A DNA stretch of 6,856 bases from Spirochaetia bacterium (GCA_003497555.1 DNNS01000023.1:1-6856), one strand, 5' to 3'. Counted from the stretch's first letter, positions 1 through 6,822 are shown. Made by a program: numbers and translations. Notes: generated by a model not told the origin, from the sequence alone.

Positions 1-710
1 TGTTTATTATTATATCACCGTCTGCGTTTACATTATCCATACCCTGGCTGAATGCAGGTGTTCGCGTAAGTACATAATGATCAACACCAGGTTCTTCGCA
101 CGCCTCCCATGTTATTTCCGCTGATCCGATTTCCGGGGAATCAGTCTTTAACTGCTGCATCACGCTTATCTCGCCGTTGAACGGGAAATCCGCTGTGCCT
201 GAATTAAAAACGGCCATTTGATATACTTCCTTGTTGCCGACACTGTCTTCTATCACTATATTAACATAGTAGTCCGTATCTGACGAAAGATTTGCGTAAT
301 ACACTGAGCTTATGCCTTTGCCGCTGCCTATAAGCTGGCCGTTTGCTTCTATTTCGCTTACGGTTTCTATATTTCTTTCTTGCGAAATATACACAGAATA
401 AAACAAATCGGTGCTTCCTGTGTAATTATCCGATCCCTCGTCCCAGGAAAATACTGCTGAATATTTTGTTTCTGCCTTCACGTTTATTATGCCGTTATTT
501 CCCGGTACCGGAGGTATACTGTCCTGATATACTGTAGCCTGTACAATACTGCTGTTTCCGGCCTTGTCGCGCGCGTACACGCTTATTATATTCTCCCCGC
601 TTTGCAGCGGGTATATATATGAAAAAGCTCCGTTCCCAAGCGTTACCTGCGTATTGTTAACTTATTTGCATTACAAGTGCTACTTTATCCATCACATTTA
701 CCGCAATCAT
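1..710 (-). pseudogene. Ig-like/FN3 shaft protein, 5'-truncated and frameshifted, continues past left edge
   Basis: A GC-richer frame is open on the minus strand from 661 to 1 (about 220 codons) and leaves the window. It reads as the second half of a bacterial Ig-like domain (VTLGNGAFSYIYPLQ, SGENIISVYARDKAGN), then an FN3-like domain (FSWDEGSDNY, YYANLSSDTDYYVNIVIEDS), then the start of another FN3-like domain (AEITWEACEEPGVDHYVLTR). The first half of the Ig-like domain lies in the other phase from 710 (MIAVNVMDKVALVMQ) and stops at TAA 659-657. Dropping the four bases at 662-665 joins the halves as LVMQ-VNNTQVTL. No N-terminus or signal peptide is present, and AT-rich module DNA begins just upstream at about 720. 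Domains of this kind usually form extracellular shafts, often in large RHS or adhesin-like proteins. The domain type is fairly secure. That it belonged to an RHS protein is inferred only from its neighbours. Confidence 0.7.
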
Positions 711-739
711 CGTATTCTTTATAAAATATTTTTTAATTT

Positions 740-1246
740 TTATTTTGAAACATGGAAATCCTGATTAATTTCCAGTTCATTGTTAATAAATAATTTATAA
801 TTCCAGTTTCCTTGAATAATTTGATTATCTTCAGTAAAAACGAAACCTTCCATGTTTGTATAATTGCATTTTCTTAAAAAATAGTTGGTTTGCTTAATCA
901 ATATATTATCAACAGGAAAATCTTCAATTATTTTAACTTTAATATTTTTATTTGCTGATTTTATATAATATGTAAAACCAAAACATACCCCCTTTAAACT
1001 TTTTATTGTATTATTGGTATCAATTATTTTGTAATCATAAACCTCAATATATTTTTTATCAGAAAAAAAATTTGTTGCGATTTGCCTGGTTTTTATCAAA
1101 TCAAATGTGCCGCTGTTTATTTTTATCAATTTATACGTATTTTTTTTGCATGACACTAACAATAAGAAAAAAATTAAAAAATATTTTATTCCTAATATAT
1201 TTTTATTATTACTAATGACAATTAGTATTGTTTTAACTATTGACAA
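740..1246 (-). CDS. putative lipoprotein, DUF3859-like; candidate immunity protein of RHS tip 2
   Basis: A 168-residue protein beginning at TTG. An n-region with Lys5 and Lys15, then the hydrophobic stretch YFLIFFLLLVS, leads to a lipobox LVSC with Cys33, so it should be a lipid-anchored exported protein. The mature part has a pattern I associate with DUF3859 domains: CFGFTYYIKS (88-97), a central ED-F-P (108-111), and a C-terminal GNWNYKLFINNELE followed by a final F164-H-V (146-166). The TTG start is chosen because no ATG or GTG lies in a useful place, GAAGG sits 6 bases upstream, and the start overlaps the end of the RHS tip gene by 10 bases, suggesting translational coupling. Position directly after a variable RHS C-terminus is the classical place of the immunity gene, and an envelope-anchored immunity protein would suit a toxin arriving in the periplasm. 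The lipoprotein call is strong, the DUF3859 relation moderate, and the immunity role inferred. Confidence 0.7.
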   Translation of the reverse strand: MSIVKTILIVISNNKNILGIKYFLIFFLLLVSCKKNTYKLIKINSGTFDLIKTRQIATNFFSDKKYIEVYDYKIIDTNNTIKSLKGVCFGFTYYIKSANKNIKVKIIEDFPVDNILIKQTNYFLRKCNYTNMEGFVFTEDNQIIQGNWNYKLFINNELEINQDFHVSK

Positions 1247-1830
1247 ACAGGGCCTTCAATGAAAAAATTATTCTCTTTGGTATTAGATATTAAAAAATCA
1301 TAAAAACCTTTTCCTAAAATTGCCTCGCCCCATGCATCAATATCACCATCGAGTAATCTTTCTACAAATATCAGTTTTTCATCAATTTTTTCGTTATATT
1401 CATCAGTAAAAATACTTCTGACTCCATAATATTTTCTTTCTTCCTGAAAAATAGGAGCGCCGACTCTATCTAGACCATAATTATCAATGTAATTGATTGG
1501 ATTTGCAGAAACATAATAATACCAATTAATTTCATTGTTTTGTATCGAGTTATGCATAGTAATTAATTCTTTCCACCAATCGTCTTCTCTTGTAAATCTT
1601 CCTGTTATTATATTTAAAATGCGAGATCTATAATAAAATAAATTTAGATTTATTATGTTTTCCCTTCCAATATATTTATACGGCTGCATTATCGCTTCTA
1701 CTTTCGACCTCATTCTGCCGTACGCATAATAAGCATACCTGTTCACCAGCGCCTGCGTAATACTGCTCAGGCCTGCAATCGAACCAAGACGATCTGCATG
1801 ATAATAATATACTTCGCCGTTTTTCTTCAT
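1237..1830 (-). CDS. RHS repeat C-terminal fragment with variable tip 2 (orphan polymorphic toxin module)
   Basis: A 197-residue fragment of an RHS/YD-repeat protein. Residues 6-40 are typical core (EVYYYHADRLGSIAGLSS, AYYAYGRM). Next come PYKYIGRE (50-57), FYYRSRIL (65-72), GRFTRED (77-83), and YYYVSANPINYID (104-116). The tip after DNYG (116-119) is 78 residues, matches nothing I recognise, and ends GPVCQ. Family knowledge: such tips are usually toxin domains, enclosed in the RHS shell until delivery. The core is degenerate: ARYYDP is replaced by SRILNI, and the usual DPxG before the tip is DNYG. The first 50 codons are GC-richer and the rest very AT-rich. ATG at 1830 has no visible Shine-Dalgarno, and upstream codons to about 1898 stay open but do not look like RHS. 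The gene is followed at once by the lipoprotein gene. It probably cannot act as a complete RHS toxin by itself. RHS identity is strong; the toxin role is inferred. Confidence 0.8.
   Translation of the reverse strand: MKKNGEVYYYHADRLGSIAGLSSITQALVNRYAYYAYGRMRSKVEAIMQPYKYIGRENIINLNLFYYRSRILNIITGRFTREDDWWKELITMHNSIQNNEINWYYYVSANPINYIDNYGLDRVGAPIFQEERKYYGVRSIFTDEYNEKIDEKLIFVERLLDGDIDAWGEAILGKGFYDFLISNTKENNFFIEGPVCQ
1253..1257 (-). promoter_or_regulatory. Shine-Dalgarno site for the TTG-initiated lipoprotein gene
   Basis: GAAGG on the minus strand lies inside the last codons of the upstream RHS tip gene, 6 bases before the TTG start at 1246. The good spacing decides this unusual start codon and implies the two genes are co-translated. 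Confidence 0.55.
1768..1810 (-). repeat. RHS core repeat copy A (HADxLGSI segment)
   Basis: This stretch and 2951-2993 encode the same RHS core segment. In a 38-base ungapped comparison I count about five differences, with identical GCATGATAATAATA ends on the plus strand. It is the best DNA-level match between the two tip modules and could serve as homology for recombination between them. Confidence 0.6.
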
Positions 1831-1882
1831 TAATTTAATACACGCGTTAAATGGTTGTATATTAATTATATTTGATTTAAAC

Positions 1883-2385
1883 CTATTTGCACGAGCCTGA
1901 ATTTAATCTATTTTTTATAATTATTGCAAATATTAAACTAAAAATATTCCATAAAAAAATACTTATGTACGTTAAGTAACCATCGCCTAACATTTCACCA
2001 TCGACAATTAAATTATTAATAATTAATTCGTGTATTAGAAAAAAACCTATCCAGCCTTTAAAATTTACCAATGGTTGAATTAATAAAACAACAAATTGAA
2101 AAAACAGACAATTATCACAAAAAAATATAAATGGAATTATTAATAGATTTATTAAAAAAATACAATTAGTAATTGAGGTTAATAGATTTGGATCTATTAT
2201 CACTTTTTTAAAATTAAAAATATTTTCTTTTTGAAACAAAAGTGAAAAGTGTTGAATTTTTAATGTTTGTGATCCAAGGTTAAGATTAATATCTTGTCTA
2301 AAATAAAGTGTTTCTATTAGTAACGAGCTAAAAAAAAAGTTAAAATTATTGCATAAATAACAAAAAAAATAGTTTTATATTTCAT
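1883..2385 (-). pseudogene. polytopic membrane protein, candidate immunity protein of RHS tip 1, frameshifted at a T9 run
   Basis: ATG 2385 begins 3 bases after the stop of RHS tip 1 and encodes MKYKTIFFVIYAIILTFF before a TAA at 2319-2317. The -1 frame continues without a stop from 2329 to 1883. Adding one T to the nine-T run (or a -1 slip there) gives one protein of about 167 residues. Four hydrophobic segments follow the joined frame: one at the N-terminus, then LTSITNCIFLINLLIIPFIF, FVVLLIQPLVNF with WIGFFLIHELII, and YLTYISIFLWNIFSLIFAII. A basic tail ends it. A shorter product from TTG 2239 (118 residues) is possible but would lose the first membrane helix. Small multi-helix inner-membrane proteins are common immunity partners of RHS tips that attack membranes or the periplasm. 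I know no named family. The membrane nature is clear, the frameshift is directly visible, and the immunity role is inferred from position. Confidence 0.65.
2329..2338 (-). other. T9 homopolymer containing an in-frame U UUU UUA slippery heptamer
   Basis: The minus strand reads ACT TTT TTT TTA GCT in the frame of ATG 2385. The T9 run occupies 2338-2330. The heptamer T TTT TTA (2335-2329) is correctly phased for tandem -1 slippage, and the -1 frame reads AGC TCG TTA and stays open for 149 codons including the stop. The site could be a slipped-strand mutation hotspot, a frameshift signal, or a homopolymer sequencing error. Confidence 0.5.
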
Positions 2386-2388
2386 AAA

Positions 2389-3396
2389 TTATTTTATACA
2401 TGGACTTTTATCAAGTTCGTTAATCAATTTTTTATCCTTAACCTCTTCCCAATCAATTTGTAATATCTTGGGTTTCCCATCTGAACTAAAATCTAATTTA
2501 CCAATTCCAACCTTATACCAGGTACCATTAGATTTTGTATAATCCCAATCATTTGTATCTGGTGAATCAGTACCTGGTTTCACAACTGCACAAGCTTCTT
2601 TTGAAGCATCACCAGTTTCCCAAGTTACAACAATGATATCATTTTTTGAATCATTTTCAACACTGCCACGAGCTATGCCTGTTCTCTCAGCATAACCAAA
2701 AGGGTCGATGGAATTTATAGGATTATTTTTTACATACACATGCCAATTTAAGCCGTTTTTATAACTATCTTCACGCAAAAAATAGCCAATTTTTGATAAT
2801 AATATTCTTGAACGAAAATAATACAAATCATTTATAATTTTTTCTCGAGCTGTATAAGTATATGGTTGTTTAATATTTTCTAATTTTGTGTTAATCTTAC
2901 CACAGGCATAATATTTATATGCGTTAATTAATATTTGTTGAATATCACTTAATCCTGAAATGGAACCAAGATAATCAGCATGATAATAATAAAATTTATT
3001 ATTTATTTTTATTTCAAGTGGTTCATCAATATAATAGCTGAACACATACCTCGTTTTTTCTTCACTGGTGCCGCTGTCATATTCCTTGTAGGCATCATTG
3101 CCGTCAAATAAAATGTTCACTGCTTCGTTCGTAGCTTCTTTTTTGTGCGTACGCTTGCCGGTAACATCAAACTCATAGCAGTATTGGTTGGTAATCGCGC
3201 CGGAAATTGTGGTAATATTCGTAGTTCTGTTATTCCAGTTATATTTATGTTCCTCAACAATAATGCCATTCTTTCGTTTGTCAAGCAACCGCCCTGAATT
3301 ATCGTATTCGTATGTAAACTCATTATCAGAAAGTAGTTTATCATCATCGTCATAGACAAAGTTATTGGTTGCTCCGTTAAGAGCGTACTGCGTCAT
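2389..3396 (-). CDS. RHS repeat C-terminal fragment with variable tip 1 (orphan polymorphic toxin module)
   Basis: A 335-residue fragment from ATG 3396. Recognisable YD-repeat units include NNFVYDDDDKLL (11-22), FTYEYDNSGRLLDKRKNG (27-44) and YCYEFDVTGKR (72-82). The core follows: FYYYHADYLGSISGLS (135-150), QPYTYTARE (177-185), LYYFRSRIL (191-199), WHVYVKNNPINSIDPFG (218-234). The frame is open to 3552, and clear RHS coding (LEITRILGNPPGSGTLVEKE and FTYDNAGN) extends it to about 3520 without a plausible start, so the fragment was cut from a longer gene. The tip after DPFG (231-234) is 101 residues with features such as NDIIVVTWETGDAS, WDYTKSNGTWYKVG and a final SPCIK. I do not recognise its activity. 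Base composition drops sharply after about codon 115. The membrane immunity candidate begins 3 bases downstream. The pre-tip DPFG is kept, but the core RYYDP is replaced by SRILLS, as in the other module. Confidence 0.82.
   Translation of the reverse strand: MTQYALNGATNNFVYDDDDKLLSDNEFTYEYDNSGRLLDKRKNGIIVEEHKYNWNNRTTNITTISGAITNQYCYEFDVTGKRTHKKEATNEAVNILFDGNDAYKEYDSGTSEEKTRYVFSYYIDEPLEIKINNKFYYYHADYLGSISGLSDIQQILINAYKYYACGKINTKLENIKQPYTYTAREKIINDLYYFRSRILLSKIGYFLREDSYKNGLNWHVYVKNNPINSIDPFGYAERTGIARGSVENDSKNDIIVVTWETGDASKEACAVVKPGTDSPDTNDWDYTKSNGTWYKVGIGKLDFSSDGKPKILQIDWEEVKDKKLINELDKSPCIK
2951..2993 (-). repeat. RHS core repeat copy B (HADxLGSI segment)
   Basis: Partner of the copy at 1768-1810. 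The protein versions are YYYHADYLGSISGL here and YYYHADRLGSIAGL there. This copy lies in a more AT-rich surrounding, so the two cores have drifted in composition while keeping the protein motif. Confidence 0.6.
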
Positions 3397-3524
3397 GTTG
3401 CCTGCATTGTCATACGTAAACTCTTCTTTCTCAACCAGTGTGCCGCTGCCGGGAGGATTTCCCAGTATCCTTGTAATCTCAAGCGCTCCGCTGTGAGAGT
3501 CGTTCGCTTTTACTGCGATGCGTA

Positions 3525-3554
3525 TTAGGATTTTATTTAGTAATTTTAGGATTT
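3525..3554. repeat. 9-bp direct repeat at the junction upstream of the tip 1 fragment
   Basis: TTAGGATTT occurs at 3525-3533 and again at 3546-3554 on the plus strand. The pair sits exactly where AT-rich DNA of the small upstream gene meets GC-richer RHS core. It may be a short duplication left by the joining event, or chance in AT-rich DNA. Confidence 0.35.
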
Positions 3555-3847
3555 AATAATATAACCTTATTTTTGATTACAATTTTATCATCAATTGACA
3601 AACCAGGTGTTATATACCCTATATTTGTATTAATCTCTTTATTATTTACGAAATAAATTTTTATTTGATAATGGCTATCTGTGCTTATCTGAAAATTTGT
3701 TCTAATTACCTCATTGATATTTATTTCGTTAATTGTCATTGAATAATTTGCGATCACTATATTCATTTTTTTTATTTTATTAGTTGAGTAATTGAAAATA
3801 CTTATATTACCAATATTTTTATTATTCTTGATGTTTTTAATTACCAT
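3533..3847 (-). CDS. small hypothetical protein, possible orphan immunity protein
   Basis: A 104-residue AT-rich frame. The N-terminal third is low-complexity and Asn/Lys/Ile-rich. The rest reads as a beta-rich domain with ISTDSHYQIKIYFVNNKEIN (54-73) followed by NIGYITPGLSIDDKIVI (75-91). This pattern, a polar turn plus alternating strand and then GYxTxG, resembles small hypothetical proteins that I recall beside RHS or secreted toxin genes, but I cannot name a family. Starts at ATG 3847 or the internal ATG codons for Met28 and Met37 are possible, and none has a good Shine-Dalgarno. The gene ends against the RHS core fragment of tip 1, the position expected for the immunity gene of an earlier module whose toxin part was lost. 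Upstream, broken plus-strand coding diverges from it. The coding call is moderate and the immunity role weak. Confidence 0.45.
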   Translation of the reverse strand: MVIKNIKNNKNIGNISIFNYSTNKIKKMNIVIANYSMTINEININEVIRTNFQISTDSHYQIKIYFVNNKEINTNIGYITPGLSIDDKIVIKNKVILLNPKITK

Positions 3848-3871
3848 CTGGCTTATATTTTAAAAATAAAA

Positions 3872-4927
3872 ACATCAATTCAACCTGAATTATATTTTAA
3901 ACTGTTAAAATTGCGTCTGGCACACCATAAATTTCTGCTTGAGTCGTCATATTATAATATAATCGGATTTATTTTAGCTGCTGTGTCTTATTTTCTTATT
4001 ATAAATACAAAATTAATTGCAAACAATGATAAATTCCATTTTATTAATAAAGTAATACTGTTTATTATAGCACTTTCAACTATTTTTTCAGAAATCATAG
4101 TAATTCAACCAATAGCAAAATACAGCTAGCTGCGTATTTCAATTTTTTTTATTATTCTTACAAGAATCTATCTGGGCGTTTTTCTGGTATTTTTAATTAC
4201 AAACACAAAAGAAAATCTCAATATTATTATAGCGCTTTTACTAATGCTGTTTCTTGGCCCTAATTTTCATGGGCAAACATTGCCAAATATGCATATATTG
4301 GCATTTTCTATTTTAATAATTTACTCATTATTTTATAAAAAATTTAATAATGAACGTTATAGTATTATTTTTGCCTTCATTTTAACTATTTTATTTATAA
4401 ATTCAAGCAAAATAAGAATATTTAAATTTTTGCCTGACAGCTATTTTAATATCAAAAAGGTCAATATTAATAGCATTAAAAATATTTTTTTTGATTACGG
4501 CAATGTTAAAAACAATATTTCAGAATGGAAAAATATCCAGTTGTGGTGTGAAAAAAATATTCCATTGACCGAAAAAATAATAATTCCGCCGTATAAAACC
4601 GACTTCAGAATATTTTCCAGACACCCGATAGCAGGCACATATAAAGACGGTACTGTCCTGATGTTTGATCCGAATAAGGGCGCAAAATGGTGAACATTAA
4701 TGAATTCTTTCGGTCTTGATCGAGAGCTGGATTATTATATATCTAACCGCAGGGATATACCCGAACTGCTTAAAAAAAAATATAATTCACTGCATACTAA
4801 AGACATTTATACGATCGCCAGAAAACAAAAAGCTTCTTATATCATTTTTGAAAAACAAAATACCAAGTTAACAAATATTATCTATAACAATGAAGTTTTT
4901 TTTATTTACAAGGTAGATATAAAATAA
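3872..4927 (+). pseudogene. polytopic membrane protein with C-terminal extracytoplasmic domain, decayed (two in-frame stops)
   Basis: One plus-strand frame runs to TAA 4925-4927 interrupted only by TAG 4127-4129 and TGA 4691-4693. The N-terminal half is membrane-spanning (IIGFILAAVSYFLII, VILFIIALSTIFSEIIVI, IFFIILTRIYLGVFLVFLI, IIIALLLMLFLG, ILAFSILIIYSLF, IIFAFILTILFI). The C-terminal half is soluble: WKNIQLWCEKNIPLTEKIII, PPYKTDFRIFSRHPI, GTYKDGTVLMFDP, then KW-stop-TLMNSFGLDREL, and ASYIIFEKQ near the end. The W..WCxxNxP and PP...FRxFS...KDG pattern is shared by uncharacterised bacterial membrane proteins (DUF6798-like or GT-C glycosyltransferase-like). The expected residue at the TGA is Trp (TGG to TGA), and CAG to TAG would explain the first stop. 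The N-terminus is missing: the frame is open from about 3788, but convincing sequence starts near 3872. Role unknown; probably once envelope-related. Confidence 0.65.
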
Positions 4928-5048
4928 AATTTATAAAACCACTAATAAGCACGTATAAAATTAACGTTTATTCGCATATATTAGCAATTAAATTTTTTTT
5001 CATTTAATTTAACAATCTGATTGGATACACAAAATTAAATATGAATAA
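4928..5048. other. AT-rich gap without recognised gene
   Basis: No coding signal, RNA gene or convincing terminator is seen. ATTAAAT and ATTTAAT flank a T-rich stretch near 4987-5010 and could pair weakly. Confidence 0.4.
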
Positions 5049-5251
5049 AATTCCGTTTATGTGGTGTTTGCCAAAGAAATAAATTCGCCATGCGTTGAAT
5101 TCCTGCGGGAAATTGCCTATATAATAATCTGGACGAACCGGAAAAATGGAGAAAGGCGGGTGATGATTGTTCCGTTTTTGTAAAATTTCAGGCCGATGAC
5201 CGGACGCGCATTGCATTAGAGTGCGCCGAACCAAGAAAATATTATCGGTAA
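5049..5251 (+). pseudogene. C-terminal coding remnant of an unidentified protein, frameshifted
   Basis: Two plus-strand frames join to read like a protein end. From 5049 to about 5120 one frame gives VYVVFAKEINSPCVEFLREI. From about 5120 to the stop TAA 5249-5251 another gives NNLDEPEKWRKAGDDCSVFV, then KFQADDRTRIALECAEP and KYYR. The shift falls in a TATATAATAAT stretch prone to slippage. The composition and residue mix resemble the neighbouring sulfatase rather than the AT-rich modules. The opposite-strand frame here (5234-5004) is less protein-like and is taken as a shadow. It is convergent with the sulfatase, with stops 22 bases apart. I do not recognise the family, and it may be chance, so confidence is low. 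Confidence 0.3.
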
Positions 5252-5273
5252 AATGTCTCTTCAGGGCAAAATT

Positions 5274-6761
5274 TTAATAATGCCGCCATCCCATATTTTT
5301 TTCATTAAATTGGAAAGTATTACGGTCAAGATGAGATACTTTAAGGCTGTTGTCTGAGTTAAAGAGAGAAAAATCTCCATTGGCACGCGCCCATCTGCAC
5401 ATGGTATTGCGAATTTCCTTTAACATCTGTTCATGATTTTTCCCCGATGCCAGATTGCATTCTTCATGCATATCTTTTTGCATATCATAAAGCTCTTCTA
5501 TTGCCATTACCTGATTATAAATGAATTTAAAACGGCTGTTTCGCACCATGTATGTCTGCTGCGGATCATCAAGACTGTAGCTAATCAGATAATCGCGTAC
5601 CGTTTGTTTGTTTATCAGCACCGGGGAAAGATCCATTCCGTCAAAATCGGCATGAGCTTTTAATCCGCACAGGGACAAAATAGTGGGAGATAAATCCTGC
5701 AGTCCGGCCAGGGCTTTGGTTACTCCCGCAGTTATTCCCGGAGATTTGATTATAAAAGGCACCCGACAGGAGCCTTCATACATAGTGCTTTTAAAAACAT
5801 AATTAAAATCACCCAGCATGTCTCCGTGATCTGCAGTAAAAACAATTATAGTATTGTCATAGAGTCCTTTATTTTTTAAAAATGTAATGATGCGTCCGAT
5901 TTGGGCATCCTGAAAAGATATAAGGCCGTAATAGTGAGCGCGTATATTCTGAATTGCCTGGGATGAAAACCGGTATAGGCCATGTGCAGCTGAGCTTTTT
6001 TCTGCCACAAGATTTCTGACAGCGCCATCTCCATCCGCAGAGGAAAAGGGAAGAGGCATTTGCCTTGGGTCATACATATGATCCCAGGGCGGCGGAGGAT
6101 CATACGGGCTGTGCGGTTTTGGAAATCCGCAATTCAGCAAAAAGGGTTTAGCTGATTTCCTGGAAAGATGTTCTTCAAGATATTCAATCCCGCGGTTTGC
6201 GACCCAGGCATCAACATTAAATTCAGCAGGAAGCGGGGAAGAAACAGGAGTCATGTCATTGTTTCCGGCGCCGTGCGCACGGGTAAATCCATGCCAGCCC
6301 TGATCAGACAGAAAATCGGCATAATCTTCTATGCCGCGGCCGGTGTTTTGCGGATCATATTCCTTAAGAATGCGGCCGGATTCCGCAAGCGAGGCCTTAG
6401 CAAAACCATGCAGCAGTCTCGGTGTGCCGGGAGCCGAGTAAGGAACATAATGCAGTTTGCCGGAAGCATACGTTTCATATCCCTGAACACGGAAAAATTC
6501 CGGTAGTTTAAAAATACCGTTTTTTATCGCACCTCCATTGTTTTTTATACCAGTGCATTTATGCGGATAAAGGCCTGTGATCATTGAGGCCCGGGCCGGA
6601 ACACAGATTGGATCGGGAGAATAGGCGCAGTCAAAGCGTACGCCGTCTGCTGCAAGATGATCAAGATTCGGGGTTTTAATTACCGGGTTTCCGGCACACG
6701 ACAGGCAATCGGCTCTGAATTGATCAGCAATTAGAAAAAGAATATTAGGTTTTTCATTCAT
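5274..6761 (-). CDS. type I sulfatase (alkaline phosphatase superfamily, Cys-type)
   Basis: A complete 495-residue type I sulfatase that hydrolyses sulfate esters. The start NILFLIADQFRADCL (6-20) supplies the first metal-ligand Asp13. TPNLDHLAADGVRF (30-43) follows. The signature C53-V-P-A-R57 holds the Cys that is converted to formylglycine. GKLHY (101-105) gives the conserved Lys and His, and NCGFPKPHSPYDPP (210-223) the second His region. FTADHGDMLGD (308-318) gives the second metal pair Asp311-His312, and FKSTMYEGSCRVPFIIKSPG (323-342) carries Lys324. The C-terminal ELYDMQKDMHEECNLA (423-438) is the usual small-domain motif. No signal peptide is visible, so a cytoplasmic enzyme acting on imported sulfated sugars is likely. 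Activation needs a formylglycine-generating enzyme or anaerobic maturase encoded elsewhere. ATG 6761 is supported by GAGGG upstream and by the family-typical N-terminus. The substrate cannot be told. Codon use is more GC-rich than in the RHS modules. Confidence 0.96.
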   Translation of the reverse strand: MNEKPNILFLIADQFRADCLSCAGNPVIKTPNLDHLAADGVRFDCAYSPDPICVPARASMITGLYPHKCTGIKNNGGAIKNGIFKLPEFFRVQGYETYASGKLHYVPYSAPGTPRLLHGFAKASLAESGRILKEYDPQNTGRGIEDYADFLSDQGWHGFTRAHGAGNNDMTPVSSPLPAEFNVDAWVANRGIEYLEEHLSRKSAKPFLLNCGFPKPHSPYDPPPPWDHMYDPRQMPLPFSSADGDGAVRNLVAEKSSAAHGLYRFSSQAIQNIRAHYYGLISFQDAQIGRIITFLKNKGLYDNTIIVFTADHGDMLGDFNYVFKSTMYEGSCRVPFIIKSPGITAGVTKALAGLQDLSPTILSLCGLKAHADFDGMDLSPVLINKQTVRDYLISYSLDDPQQTYMVRNSRFKFIYNQVMAIEELYDMQKDMHEECNLASGKNHEQMLKEIRNTMCRWARANGDFSLFNSDNSLKVSHLDRNTFQFNEKNMGWRHY

Positions 6762-6767
6762 TTTCAG

Positions 6768-6772
6768 CCCTC
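6768..6772 (-). promoter_or_regulatory. Shine-Dalgarno site of the sulfatase
   Basis: GAGGG on the minus strand lies 6 bases before the ATG at 6761 and fixes the start. No clear -35/-10 pair could be assigned in the remaining upstream bases. Confidence 0.7.
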
Positions 6773-6822
6773 AAAAACGAAGATTAAGCAGAAATTAATA
6801 AAACACCCTGCGCCAAGAGCAT

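Noticed and set aside
343..764. Two plus-strand frames of 64 and 66 residues
   Set aside because: Antisense to the Ig-like/FN3 coding region and rich in Cys, Tyr and Phe as shadows often are.
1006..1215. Plus-strand 69-residue frame
   Set aside because: Antisense to the lipoprotein gene in AT-rich DNA, with no signal of its own.
1831..1882. Possible recombination site or promoter between the membrane protein and tip 2
   Set aside because: Only AT-rich DNA with no repeat, hairpin or promoter pair that I could support.
3117..3359. Minus-strand 80-residue frame
   Set aside because: Lies inside the RHS tip 1 fragment in another phase; the RHS motifs show which frame is real.
4691..4693. TGA read as Trp (alternative genetic code)
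   Set aside because: Other Trp codons are TGG and the same frame also carries a TAG, so nonsense mutation explains both.
5004..5234. Minus-strand 76-residue frame
   Set aside because: Residue pattern is poor and it overlaps a more protein-like plus-strand remnant; taken as a shadow.
6168..6506. Plus-strand 112-residue frame
   Set aside because: Antisense to the sulfatase, which has all its family motifs; no motif of its own.
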